Origin: Streptomyces sp. ISL-36 | GTDB taxonomy: Bacteria > Actinomycetota > Actinomycetes > Streptomycetales > Streptomycetaceae | DNA: 51,304 bases | Reading direction: 5' to 3' | NCBI RefSeq assembly: GCF_018614205.1 | Contig: NZ_JAGGOS010000092.1 | Coordinates: forward strand, 1 to 51,304 | Shown here: positions 44,222 through 51,304 of the stretch, piece by piece | Layout: each line of letters starts with the position of its first letter | Position numbering within the stretch: position 1 is the first letter of the stretch | Translations under genes and position numbers: made by a program | Notes under the pieces: model-generated | Told to the model about the DNA's origin: nothing | Database searches by the model: none | Seen by the model: the letters and a program-made list of their open reading frames with translations, nothing else

Positions 44222-45955
44222 TCACTGCGCCATCTCGTACGCCCCGGCCAGCCCCTCGACGCGTTCCCAGACGCGCGCCGAGCGGGCCTCGTCGACGACG
44301 GGCCGCCGGACCGCGTCCAGGGCCCAGCGCTGCTGCTGCTCGGTGGCGGAGTCCTTGCCGTGCAACTCGACGGCGTGCGCGGAGAAGTCGCGTACGAGAA
44401 CGGCGAACAGTTCGTCCAGTACATCCGTGTCGAGGCCGGCCGGACGCGCCTGCTCCAGGATCAGCTGGCCGTGGACGACGAGCGCGAACAGCTGGCCGAC
44501 GGCGAGGAGGAGGTCGAGGTCCCGGCTCTGCTCCTCGTCGGGGGCGGCCGTGGTGACGAACTCGCACAGCGCGTCGGCCTGCTCGCGGAAGCGACGGACG
44601 TTAGGCACGTCGGCGTACGCGTCATAGGCGGTACGCCAGTCGTGGAAGCGTACGGAGCCCAGGCCGCGGGCCGGTCCCTGCCGGAAGAGGAACGTGTCGT
44701 CGGCCGCGTCGAGCCGGGTGGGCACGGGGGCGTACTCGGCGGGGTTCAGCAGGTGGTTGCGCATGAACTTCAGGATGAGGGCGAGGTTGACGTGGACCGT
44801 GCCCTCCAGCTTGGGCAGTCCCCGGATCTCGATCGCGGCCTGGGCGAAGTAGTTGTCCTTCTCGAAGCCCTTGGCGGCGATGACGTCCCACATCAGGTCG
44901 ATGACCTTCTCGCCCTCGGTGGTCACCTTCATCTTCGTCATCGGGTTGAAGAGGAGGTAGCGGCGGTCGTCGGGGCCGGCGGAGCGGAAGTAGTCGACGG
45001 CACGGTCGCTGAAGAGCTTCATGCCGACGAGACGGACGTACGCGTCGGTCAGCTCCCGGCGCACGTGCGGGAAGGCGGTGACGGGGCGGCCGTAGAGGAT
45101 GCGGTTGTGCGCGTGGGTGACGGCCTCGTACATCGCGTGCTCGCAGATGCCGATCGAGGCGGTGCAGAGGTTGAACTTGCCGACGTTGACGGTGTTGAGC
45201 GCGGCGTCGAAGGCGGCCCGGCCGGTGTGCAGCACGTCCTCGGGCCCGACGGGGTAGCCGTCGAGCCGGAACTCGCTCACGTACTTCGAGGAGTCGACGA
45301 CGTTCTTCACCAGGTGGTACGCCGGGTGGCGGCTGTCGGCGGCGAAGAAGACGTAGCCGTCCGGTCCCTCGACGTCGGTGCGGCGGCCGAAGACGGAGAC
45401 GAGTCCGGCGGCGTTGCCGTTGCCGATGTAGTACTTGGAGCCGGTGGCAAGGAAACCGCCCTCCCCGTCGGGCTCAAGCAGCATGTCGGTGGAGTAGATG
45501 TCGGCGCCGTGGGCCTTCTCGGAGAGACCGAAGGCGAACACCTCGCCTTGGTCGAGGAGTTCGGCCGCGCGGGCGCGGGCGGCGGCGTTGTCGCTCTGCC
45601 ACACCGGGCCCAGACCGAGGATGGTCACCTGCCAGGCGTACCAGTAGTCGAGCCCGTAGAAGCCGAAGATCTCGTTGAGTGCGGCGATCCGGGCGGTGTC
45701 CCAGCGCTTGTCCTGCCCGCCGTCGTCGGCGGTCGAGACGGCGGACGCGGGGGTGAGGAAGGTGGCGAACAGCCCTTCCTTGGCGGCGAACGCGAGGAAG
45801 TCGCCCAGCCAGGCACGGGAACGGTAGTCCTCGATCAGCCGGCGCTTGCCGCGGTCCTCGAACCAGTCGACGGTGGCGCGCAGCAGCCGGCGGGTCTCCG
45901 GATCGAAGTGCGCCGGGTCGTAGGTACGCGGGTTGAACAGCAGCGAATCGGCCAT
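44222..45955 (-). CDS. Acyl-CoA dehydrogenase family protein
   Basis: This is a 577-residue flavoprotein of the acyl-CoA dehydrogenase family. Motifs: GEVFAFGLSEKAHGADIYSTDM and GGFLATGSKYYIGNGNAAGLVSVFGRR (flavin/substrate-binding middle domain), FNLCTASIGICEHAMYEAVTHAHNRILYGRPVTAFPHVR (C-terminal helical domain). The 577-residue length is longer than the usual 380; a C-terminal extension adds about 150 residues. The substrate is unknown. It lies 104 bp downstream of a PadR gene and shares its strand, so it is likely under PadR control. Confidence 0.9.
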   Translation of the reverse strand: MADSLLFNPRTYDPAHFDPETRRLLRATVDWFEDRGKRRLIEDYRSRAWLGDFLAFAAKEGLFATFLTPASAVSTADDGGQDKRWDTARIAALNEIFGFYGLDYWYAWQVTILGLGPVWQSDNAAARARAAELLDQGEVFAFGLSEKAHGADIYSTDMLLEPDGEGGFLATGSKYYIGNGNAAGLVSVFGRRTDVEGPDGYVFFAADSRHPAYHLVKNVVDSSKYVSEFRLDGYPVGPEDVLHTGRAAFDAALNTVNVGKFNLCTASIGICEHAMYEAVTHAHNRILYGRPVTAFPHVRRELTDAYVRLVGMKLFSDRAVDYFRSAGPDDRRYLLFNPMTKMKVTTEGEKVIDLMWDVIAAKGFEKDNYFAQAAIEIRGLPKLEGTVHVNLALILKFMRNHLLNPAEYAPVPTRLDAADDTFLFRQGPARGLGSVRFHDWRTAYDAYADVPNVRRFREQADALCEFVTTAAPDEEQSRDLDLLLAVGQLFALVVHGQLILEQARPAGLDTDVLDELFAVLVRDFSAHAVELHGKDSATEQQQRWALDAVRRPVVDEARSARVWERVEGLAGAYEMAQ

Positions 45956-45979
45956 GGGTGTGTCCGCCTTTCCGGCGTT

Positions 45980-46028
45980 GTCGAGGGTCGAGGGTCGAGG
46001 GTCGAGGGGTGAGGGGTGAGGGGTGAGG
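45980..46028. repeat. Seven tandem 7-bp repeats before the acyl-CoA dehydrogenase gene
   Basis: GTCGAGG repeats four times (45980-46007), then GGTGAGG three times (46008-46028), 49 bp in total. It lies between the PadR stop (46060) and the dehydrogenase start (45955). It spans most of the gene's 104-bp leader. Confidence 0.9.
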
Positions 46029-46059
46029 GGGCGCCGGACGGCCCGCCCCCTGGTGTGGT

Positions 46060-46629
46060 TCAGTGTTCGGCTCGGCCGAGCCTGTGCATGGTGACGAGTA
46101 CGTCGTCGAGCCAGGCGAGCGTCATCCGCTCGTACGCGATACCGCCGCGCAGCACGACGTGCTGGAGCTCCCGCCCGGCGTCGGGCGACCCGGCGGGGCG
46201 CGGGGCCTCCGGTCCCGTGAAGTCCCGCAGCTCTCCCGCGAGGTAGCGGGCGAGCCGGTCCGTGTGCGCCTGACGGTGCCGTTCGACCTCGCGAATCAGG
46301 GCGGCCGGATCGTCGAAGGCGGCGCCACGGATCTTCACGGCGAGGTCGTGCCGGACACTCTCGGGTTCGATCGGCTCGTGCAGCCATCGGGAGAGCGCGT
46401 CCCGCCCGAGGGCGGCGACGGAGTACTCCTTCTTGTCCGGGCGGGCCTGCTGGGGCACCTCGCGGACGTCCACCCAGCCGTCGGCCTCCATGCGTTTGAG
46501 GACCCGGTAGATCTGCTGATGGGTGGCGGTCCAGAAGTAACCGATGGACCGCTCGAACCGCCGGGCCAGCTCGTAGCCGGATCCCGGCTTCTCCAGCAGC
46601 GACACGAGGATCGCGTGTTCGAGTGCCAT
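46060..46629 (-). CDS. PadR family transcriptional regulator
   Basis: This is a 189-residue PadR repressor: ALEHAILVSLLEKPGSGYELARRFERSIGYFWTATHQQIYRVLKRMEADGWVDVREVPQQARPDKKEYSVAALGRDALSRWL (winged helix with beta-hairpin), then a C-terminal helical dimerisation part (ERHRQAHTDRLARYLAGELRDF). The ATG is 13 bp from the palindrome at 46643-46660, so it probably represses itself and the dehydrogenase. Confidence 0.92.
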   Translation of the reverse strand: MALEHAILVSLLEKPGSGYELARRFERSIGYFWTATHQQIYRVLKRMEADGWVDVREVPQQARPDKKEYSVAALGRDALSRWLHEPIEPESVRHDLAVKIRGAAFDDPAALIREVERHRQAHTDRLARYLAGELRDFTGPEAPRPAGSPDAGRELQHVVLRGGIAYERMTLAWLDDVLVTMHRLGRAEH

Positions 46630-46642
46630 GCCTCGATCCTTC

Positions 46643-46660
46643 TATGCAACTCGTTGCATA
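46643..46660. promoter_or_regulatory. Predicted PadR operator
   Basis: TATGCAACTCGTTGCATA has perfect 8-bp arms around 2 bp. It fits the PadR-type pattern ATGCAA...TTGCAT. It lies 13 bp upstream of the padR ATG. Confidence 0.85.
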
Positions 46661-46782
46661 CACAAGCGTGGCGGTGCCGATGAGACGCGGCTCACCCGGG
46701 CCCGCCGCCCGACGGACCGAGGCCGGCCGCCCGGGACGCGTCTGCCGGGGTTCGCCTCGCGATTTCTGGTTAACCGCAGGTC

Positions 46783-47892
46783 ATGGCTGACACAGGCCGA
46801 GGCAGGCCATCCAGAGGAGAACAGACCGAAGGCCGCGGGCAGGGCGGCGGCGCCGGCCCGGGCCCCCGCGACCGGCACGCCGCTCCCGAGAGCCCCACCG
46901 ACATGGGCAAGAAGTCCTGGGGAGCGGTCCTGCGCCGCACATTGAAGGAGTTCAAGGACGACGAGCTGCCGGACCGCGCCGCGGCACTGACGTACTACGG
47001 AGTGCTGGCACTGTTCCCCGCCCTCCTCGTGCTCGTGTCGCTCCTGGGCGTGACAGGGAAGTCGGCGACGCAGAGCATCCTGGACAACCTCACCCGGCTG
47101 ACCCCCGGCTCGGCCCGCGACATCATCACGGGAGCCGTGGAGCAGTTGCAGGCGAGCGGCGGCACCGGATCGGTGCTGGCGGTCGTCGGCCTGCTCGCCG
47201 CACTGTGGTCGGCGTCCGGGTACGTGGCCGCGTTCATCCGCTCCTCCAACGCCGTCTACGACATGCCCGAAGGCCGCCCGGTCTGGAAGCTCACTCCGCT
47301 CCGCGTGCTGCTGACCCTCGCCCTGATGGTCCTCGCCTGCGTCAGCGCGCTGATCGTGGTGTTCAGCGGCGGCCTGGCCAGGCAGGCCGGTGCCGCCCTC
47401 GGCATGAGCGACGCGGCGGTGACGGCGTGGTCGATCGCGAAATGGCCCGTGCTCGTGCTGCTGGTCACGGTCATGATCGCGCTGCTGTACTGGGCCGCCC
47501 CGAACGCGAAGAGCCGCGGCTTCCGCTGGATCACCCCGGGCAGTTTCCTCGCCCTGGTCATCTGGATGGTCGCCTCCGCGGGTTTCGCCCTGTACGTGGC
47601 GAACTTCGGCTCCTACAACAAGACCTACGGCACCCTCGCCGGCGTCATCATCTTCCTGGTGTGGCTCTGGCTCACGAACCTCGCGATCCTCCTCGGTCTG
47701 GAGTTCGACGCGGAACTCTCCCGGCAACGGGCGATCCTCGACGGCCACCCGGCCGACGAGGAGCCGTATGTGGAACCACGCGAGACCAGCAAGTGGAGCG
47801 AGGAGGAGCGCAGGGAGCTGGGCGGACCGAGCGGCGGCGAGGACCGGGGCAGGCCGGATCGGGGCACGCCGGATCGGGACCGGGACGGATGA
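46783..47892 (+). CDS. YihY/BrkB family inner membrane protein
   Basis: This is a 369-residue membrane protein: a disordered Gly/Arg-rich start of about 40 residues, then the YihY pattern FKDDELPDRAAALTYYGVLALFPALLVLVSLLG, ALWSASGYVAAFIRSSNAVYDMPEGRPVWKL, and six to seven hydrophobic helices, ending with a charged tail. The family is of unknown function, despite its naming as RNase BN or BrkB in old annotations. It is upstream of three smaller envelope genes on the same strand. Confidence 0.9.
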   Translation: MADTGRGRPSRGEQTEGRGQGGGAGPGPRDRHAAPESPTDMGKKSWGAVLRRTLKEFKDDELPDRAAALTYYGVLALFPALLVLVSLLGVTGKSATQSILDNLTRLTPGSARDIITGAVEQLQASGGTGSVLAVVGLLAALWSASGYVAAFIRSSNAVYDMPEGRPVWKLTPLRVLLTLALMVLACVSALIVVFSGGLARQAGAALGMSDAAVTAWSIAKWPVLVLLVTVMIALLYWAAPNAKSRGFRWITPGSFLALVIWMVASAGFALYVANFGSYNKTYGTLAGVIIFLVWLWLTNLAILLGLEFDAELSRQRAILDGHPADEEPYVEPRETSKWSEEERRELGGPSGGEDRGRPDRGTPDRDRDG

Positions 47893-47989
47893 GAGGGCGT
47901 GGGGCGGGTACCGGCGCGACAGGCGCCCCACAGATCCAGATCCAGATCCAGACAGCATCAGCATCCGGACCCGGAAGGCAGGCCCAGCG

Positions 47990-48409
47990 ATGAACGACCC
48001 CGTACACCGCCCGGCACCCGCACACGATCACGACTCGACGAGCGCGCTGGTGAAGCAGGCCGCGGAGCAGATGACGAAGCTGGTACGCCAGGAGCTGCGC
48101 CTGGCGCAGGCGGAGATGCAGGCCAAGGGCAAGAGGTTCGGCATGGGAGGCGGCCTCTTCGGTGGGGCCGGGCTCGTCGCCGTTCTGGCCCTGCAGGCCT
48201 TCGTGGCCGCCGCGATCGCCGCCCTCGCCCTGGCGCTGCCCGTGTGGGCGTCGGCGCTGATCGTCGCCGGTGCACTGGCGGTACTCGCGGCGGTGCTGGC
48301 CGCCGTCGGCAAGCGGGAAGTCTCGCGGGCGGCCCCACCCGCCCCGGAGAAGACCATCGCCAGTGTGAAGGCCGATGTGGCCGAGATCAAGGAAAGGGTG
48401 CACCGATGA
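47990..48409 (+). CDS. Phage holin family-like membrane protein (DUF1469 type)
   Basis: This is a 139-residue protein: helical start (LVKQAAEQMTKLVRQELRLAQAEMQAKGKRFGMGGGLFGG) and two membrane segments (GLVAVLALQAFVAAAIAALAL; WASALIVAGALAVLAAVLAAVG), matching the putative actinobacterial holin-X/DUF1469 superfamily. Despite the family name it is not a lysis protein by context. Its stop overlaps the DUF3618 start by 4 bp (ATGA). Confidence 0.88.
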   Translation: MNDPVHRPAPAHDHDSTSALVKQAAEQMTKLVRQELRLAQAEMQAKGKRFGMGGGLFGGAGLVAVLALQAFVAAAIAALALALPVWASALIVAGALAVLAAVLAAVGKREVSRAAPPAPEKTIASVKADVAEIKERVHR

Positions 48410-48798
48410 CCGGCGACCAGGCCTCGGGGGACCGCCCCACACCCACCCCCGAGCAACTGCGCGAGGAGGTCGACGTCACCCGCGAGGAGCTCGGCCGGAC
48501 CATCGAAGCTCTGGCCGCGCGGGCGGACGTCAAGGCCCGCACACAGGAGAAGACGGCCGAGGTGAAGGCCGCCGCCCGGGGAAAGGCCGCGGACGCGCTG
48601 GCCCGGATCGAGGGCACGGCGTCGCACGCGCTCCATGCCGCGCAGGACAGGACACCGCCGCCCGTGAGGCAGAAAGCCGGCGACGCCGCCCGCGTCGCCG
48701 GTCGCCACCGCGTCCTGGTGCTCGTCGGGGCCGCGCTCGTGACCGTGGTCGTGGCCGGGGCCGTGCTGCGGCGGGCCCGGCGGAGCGGGGGATGCTGA
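48406..48798 (+). CDS. DUF3618 domain protein
   Basis: This is a 130-residue protein: the DUF3618 segment is TPEQLREEVDVTREELGRTIEALAARADVKARTQEKTAEVKAAARGKA, followed by a helical linker and a C-terminal membrane segment (RVLVLVGAALVTVVVAGAVLRR). It starts inside the stop of the holin-like gene (ATGA). DUF3618 proteins accompany DUF1469 and DUF4235 proteins in Actinobacteria, which is exactly the order here. Confidence 0.88.
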   Translation: MTGDQASGDRPTPTPEQLREEVDVTREELGRTIEALAARADVKARTQEKTAEVKAAARGKAADALARIEGTASHALHAAQDRTPPPVRQKAGDAARVAGRHRVLVLVGAALVTVVVAGAVLRRARRSGGC

Positions 48799-48799
48799 C

Positions 48800-49066
48800 A
48801 TGAAGGCGTCGAAGATCGTGTACAAGCCGGTGGGTTTCATGATGGGCGCGGCAGGCGGACTGGTGGCCGGCGCGCTGTTCAAGCAGGCGTGGAAGCTCCT
48901 GCGGCATGAGGACGACGCGCCGGGCGCCACCGACGAGGAACGCGCGTGGCGGGAGATCCTGCTCGCCGCGGCGCTGCAGGGAGCGATCTTCGCCGCGGTC
49001 AAGGCGGTGGTGGACCGCAGCGGCGCCGCCGCCGTCCGTAAACTCACCGGGACCTGGCCCGGCTGA
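48800..49066 (+). CDS. DUF4235 membrane protein
   Basis: This is an 88-residue protein with two hydrophobic segments (KPVGFMMGAAGGLVAGALFKQAWKLL and WREILLAAALQGAIFAAVKAVVDR). The pattern matches DUF4235. It starts 1 bp after DUF3618. Function unknown; together with the two previous genes it forms a compact envelope operon. Confidence 0.9.
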   Translation: MKASKIVYKPVGFMMGAAGGLVAGALFKQAWKLLRHEDDAPGATDEERAWREILLAAALQGAIFAAVKAVVDRSGAAAVRKLTGTWPG

Positions 49067-49151
49067 CGGCACACCACACGAAATCCAGGGCGGCGCAGGG
49101 CGCCGCCCTGGGGCTGCGGCAGGTGAGGAGGACCCTCCGTTTCCGCGGCGG

Positions 49152-50345
49152 ATGGTGCATGGCAGGCTCATGCCACCATCCAGCCGAGGAGGAATCATCC
49201 GTCAGCGTCTCTGGGCGACCCTGTCCGTCGCCTTCGCCCTTCTGCTCTCCGGCATCGCACCCGCGGCCGCGGAGGACGTTCCACCGGTCGTCACCGGCGC
49301 CGTCTTCAACAACCCCAAGGGGTCGGCGGCCGAACAGAACGCCGTCAAGAACCACATCATCGGGGCGATCGACAACACCCAAGGGGGACGCACCCTGCGG
49401 GCGGCCCTCTACGTCATGCAGGACCAGGACTACACCGACGCCCTGGTCGCCGCACACAGCAGGGGCGTCAACGTGCGCGTCGTGCTCGACCACAAGTCCG
49501 TCGAGGCGCCGAACCCGGCACCTGCGCAGAACCTGATCGCCGCTCTGGGATCCGACAAGACCCAGGGCTCATGGGTCCACGTATGCACCAACGGCGGCGC
49601 CTGCATCGCGTCGGGCGGCACCAATCCGATCAACCACAACAAGTTCTTCACCTTCTCCCGCGTCGGCGACGCGGGAGTGGCCGAGGACGTGGTCATCCAG
49701 AGCTCCGCCAACCAGACCGTCTCGGCCACCACCCGGCAGTGGAACAACGCCTACACCGTCGTCGGCAACACCGCCCTCTACACGGCGTACACCGGCTACT
49801 TCAACGACCTCGCCGCCATGAACAAGACGAGTGACTACTACCGCCAGGGCGAGGCCGGCGACATCAAGTACTACTTCTTCCCGCAGCAGAGCGGCGACAT
49901 CGTCCTCGGCTTCCTGAACAACGTCTCCTGTACGGGAAACACGACAGTCGGCACGACCTCCCACAAGACCATCGTGCGGATCGCCGCCTGGGCCCTGCAC
50001 CGGGACGAGATCGCGACCAAGCTGCGCTCGCTCGCGAACGAGGACTGCTGGATCGAAGTCGTCTACAAGGACTCGAACGACCTCGCGACCCTGCAGGGCC
50101 ACGCACGGATCAAGCCCTACCACCTTGACGCCGACGGCTACTTCGTCCACTCGAAGTACCTGCTCATCGAGGGCAACTACGCGGGCCACCCCGACACGAA
50201 GTGGACCTTCACCGGCTCCCACAACCTGGACGTCTCCTCCCTGCGGGAGAACGACGAGGCCATGATCCGCGTGGCAGGCGCGACGGCGCACGACGCCTAC
50301 AAGGCGAACTTCCTGGCCATGCGAGCGGGCGCCGTCCTCCAGTAG
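49152..50345 (+). CDS. Secreted phospholipase D-like protein
   Basis: This is a secreted protein with two HKD-like motifs: NPINHNKFFTFS (first, with Ser in place of Asp) and YFVHSKYLLIEG (second, with Glu in place of Asp), separated as in PLD enzymes. The signal peptide is RQRLWATLSVAFALLLSGIAPAAAED. It may cut phosphodiester bonds of lipids or DNA outside the cell. The ATG at 49152 has no good ribosome binding site, whereas AGGAGGA at 49187-49193 sits just upstream of an ATC codon (49197), from which a normal-length signal peptide would begin. The real start may therefore be ATC or a changed ATG. The window coordinates given use the upstream ATG. Confidence 0.85.
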   Translation: MVHGRLMPPSSRGGIIRQRLWATLSVAFALLLSGIAPAAAEDVPPVVTGAVFNNPKGSAAEQNAVKNHIIGAIDNTQGGRTLRAALYVMQDQDYTDALVAAHSRGVNVRVVLDHKSVEAPNPAPAQNLIAALGSDKTQGSWVHVCTNGGACIASGGTNPINHNKFFTFSRVGDAGVAEDVVIQSSANQTVSATTRQWNNAYTVVGNTALYTAYTGYFNDLAAMNKTSDYYRQGEAGDIKYYFFPQQSGDIVLGFLNNVSCTGNTTVGTTSHKTIVRIAAWALHRDEIATKLRSLANEDCWIEVVYKDSNDLATLQGHARIKPYHLDADGYFVHSKYLLIEGNYAGHPDTKWTFTGSHNLDVSSLRENDEAMIRVAGATAHDAYKANFLAMRAGAVLQ

Positions 50346-50362
50346 ACGAGCCGCCCCTCCGG

Positions 50363-50405
50363 CACGGGGCGTGTGCCATCGAACCCTGACGACACACGCC
50401 CCGTG
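50363..50405. terminator. Bidirectional terminator hairpin
   Basis: CACGGGGCGTGTG (50363-50375) pairs perfectly with CACACGCCCCGTG (50393-50405), a 13-bp stem with a 17-nt loop. It lies between the convergent PLD-like and ABM-like genes. Confidence 0.85.
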
Positions 50406-50419
50406 GCGGTCGTGCCGGG

Positions 50420-50695
50420 CTACGCGTGCCGCATGACGTGGTAGACGGTTTGAGAGGCGGGAGCCGGGTGTGGCGTGTCGGGCCACCCGATCTCCTCGGC
50501 GCGTTTCTCGATCGCCTGTCGTGCGGCTCGAGCGGCGGCCTCGTCCTCGAAGAAGGCGATGGACAGTCCGTTGCCGGTCGCAGGATCCACGAGGTGGTAC
50601 GCACCGTGGACACCGCGCACGGTGGCCATGGCCTCCAGCGCCCAGTCACGGTCGTCCGTCGGCATGGGTTCCCACACGGCCACCCTCGCGAGCAT
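50420..50695 (-). CDS. Small ABM-like (ferredoxin-fold) protein
   Basis: This is a 91-residue protein: MLARVAVWEPMPTDDRDWALEAMATVRGVHGAYHLVDPATGNGLSIAFFEDEAAARAARQAIEKRAEEIGW. The alternating pattern of beta strands and helices and the VHGAYHLVDPATGNGLSIAFFED section fit the antibiotic biosynthesis monooxygenase/dimeric alpha-beta barrel superfamily, which includes both enzymes and non-catalytic proteins. AAGGAG precedes the start. It is divergent from the Tap-like gene. Confidence 0.75.
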   Translation of the reverse strand: MLARVAVWEPMPTDDRDWALEAMATVRGVHGAYHLVDPATGNGLSIAFFEDEAAARAARQAIEKRAEEIGWPDTPHPAPASQTVYHVMRHA

Positions 50696-50898
50696 TTCGT
50701 CTCCTTCGTCCCTCGCTGGGCTTCAGGATGCGGCAACCTTCAGCGGCCCGCTCATCGTCGACGACACCGGACAGGCCGTACGGATCCCCCCACGCGGTCC
50801 GGTCGAACGCGATGCGTACGCCATTGGTTCGCTGTTCGCACGCCAGGCGTACGCCATCCGTACGGTCCGGCGTTAGGGTGACGGACAGGAGGTGTTCC
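50696..50898. promoter_or_regulatory. Promoter region with four CGTACG palindromes
   Basis: Four 8-bp perfect palindromes lie in 90 bp: CCGTACGG at 50776-50783 and 50858-50865, and GCGTACGC at 50814-50821 and 50847-50854. They are arranged symmetrically, with the CCGTACGG pair outside the GCGTACGC pair. The two GCGTACGC copies extend to the direct repeat GCGTACGCCAT. They may be operators for the HTH protein starting at 50899. Confidence 0.6.
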
Positions 50899-51304
50899 AT
50901 GTCGGAGCTGTTCGACGCCGTCGACGCGCTGATCGCGTCCGCGTCCCCGCTGCCCCCGCCCGAGGAGCGCAAGCGGCTGCGCCAGGCCCACGGCCTGACC
51001 CTGGACCAGGTGGCCGGCGCGCTGAAGGTGCGGCGTGCGACCGTCAGCGGCTGGGAGGCGGGCAGGACCGAACCGCGGCCGCCGGAGCGCGAGGCATACG
51101 CACGGCTCCTGGAGAAGCTCGCCGTGCTCTACCCCGCCCCGGCCGACGCCCCCTCGCCCGGCAAGGGCACGACCGCGTCCGAGACGGTCCCCGGCCCCAC
51201 GGCGCAGGAGCCGCCGGCTCCCCGGAGCCCGTCCACGGGTCCCGCGCCGGAGGCCGAGGCCGCGGTCACGGCCGCCGCCCCGACCCACCCGCGCACCTCC
51301 CGCC
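50899..51304 (+). CDS. Tap-like helix-turn-helix protein, 3' end cut by the window
   Basis: This is the first 135 residues of a protein that runs past the window end. The XRE-type HTH is clear: PPPEERKRLRQAHGLTLDQVAGALKVRRATVSGWEAGRTEPRPPEREAYARLLEKLAVLYPA, followed by a disordered Pro/Ala/Glu-rich stretch. It resembles the N-terminal part of the Tap (telomere-associated) and related Streptomyces proteins with a helix-turn-helix at the start. The rest is missing, so its full identity is not certain. CAGGAGGTG precedes the ATG. Confidence 0.8.
   Translation, partial: MSELFDAVDALIASASPLPPPEERKRLRQAHGLTLDQVAGALKVRRATVSGWEAGRTEPRPPEREAYARLLEKLAVLYPAPADAPSPGKGTTASETVPGPTAQEPPAPRSPSTGPAPEAEAAVTAAAPTHPRTSR

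Noticed and set aside
46740..46782. A SigB-type promoter (GGTT then GGTTAA) before the YihY gene
   Set aside because: Only about four of six -10 bases match and the -35 element is weak, so the assignment was not kept.
47990..48409. A prophage lysis module, from the holin-like name
   Set aside because: No endolysin, integrase or phage structural gene is near; the neighbouring genes are chromosomal envelope proteins.

Overview
The window is high-GC actinobacterial chromosome, almost certainly Streptomyces. Third codon positions are nearly all G or C, GTG starts are common, purine-rich ribosome binding sites are clear, and several families are typical of that genus (gvpOAFGJLSK, DUF6230/DUF6114, DUF4235, a Tap-like helix-turn-helix protein). 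No rRNA, tRNA, insertion sequence, prophage or CRISPR array was seen.

Region 1 (about 1-18.8 kb) is a glucan-catabolism locus. A carbohydrate ABC importer (lipoprotein plus two permeases, no ATPase) is followed by a GH13 alpha-glucosidase. A GH16 beta-glucanase-like protein and a multi-domain secreted GH87 alpha-1,3-glucanase are divergently transcribed. A YbdK-type ligase interrupts the series. Next come a secreted GH3 beta-glucosidase, its LacI-family regulator, and a divergent GH30 glucanase carrying a ricin-type lectin domain. The GH30 gene has an apparent one-base deletion. A 16-bp perfect palindrome lies between lacI and GH30. Together the enzymes could attack alpha-1,3-, beta-1,3- and beta-1,6-glucan, the main glucans of fungal walls, and import the products. 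That substrate reading is inference.

Region 2 (18.8-30.7 kb) is mixed housekeeping and accessory: RNase HI with a Cys-rich tail, an F420-type luciferase-like oxidoreductase, a HAD phosphatase, a DUF4386 membrane protein with a divergent TetR regulator and twin operators, a serine hydrolase, an EF-hand protein, a STAS protein, a secreted endonuclease/exonuclease/phosphatase-LamG protein, an unknown protein and an MFS transporter.

Region 3 (30.9-36.9 kb) is a complete tightly overlapping gas vesicle operon, gvpOAFGJLSK, with an Ala/Ser-rich companion and a 22-bp hairpin terminator. Small stress-type genes follow: a flavodoxin-like reductase, a disordered peptide, a DUF6131-like membrane peptide and a DUF6479-like protein.

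Region 4 (36.9-46.7 kb), all on the minus strand, holds a hemerythrin-like protein overlapping a PaoABC-type molybdenum aldehyde oxidoreductase. It also holds a DUF6230-DUF6114-secreted protein operon with a visible promoter/operator and a MerR regulator, and a PadR regulator plus acyl-CoA dehydrogenase pair.

Region 5 (46.8-51.3 kb) has a YihY membrane protein, a holin-superfamily protein, DUF3618 and DUF4235 in one envelope cluster. It ends with a secreted phospholipase D-like protein whose best ribosome binding site faces an ATC codon, a small ABM-like protein, and the start of a Tap-like HTH protein cut by the window edge.
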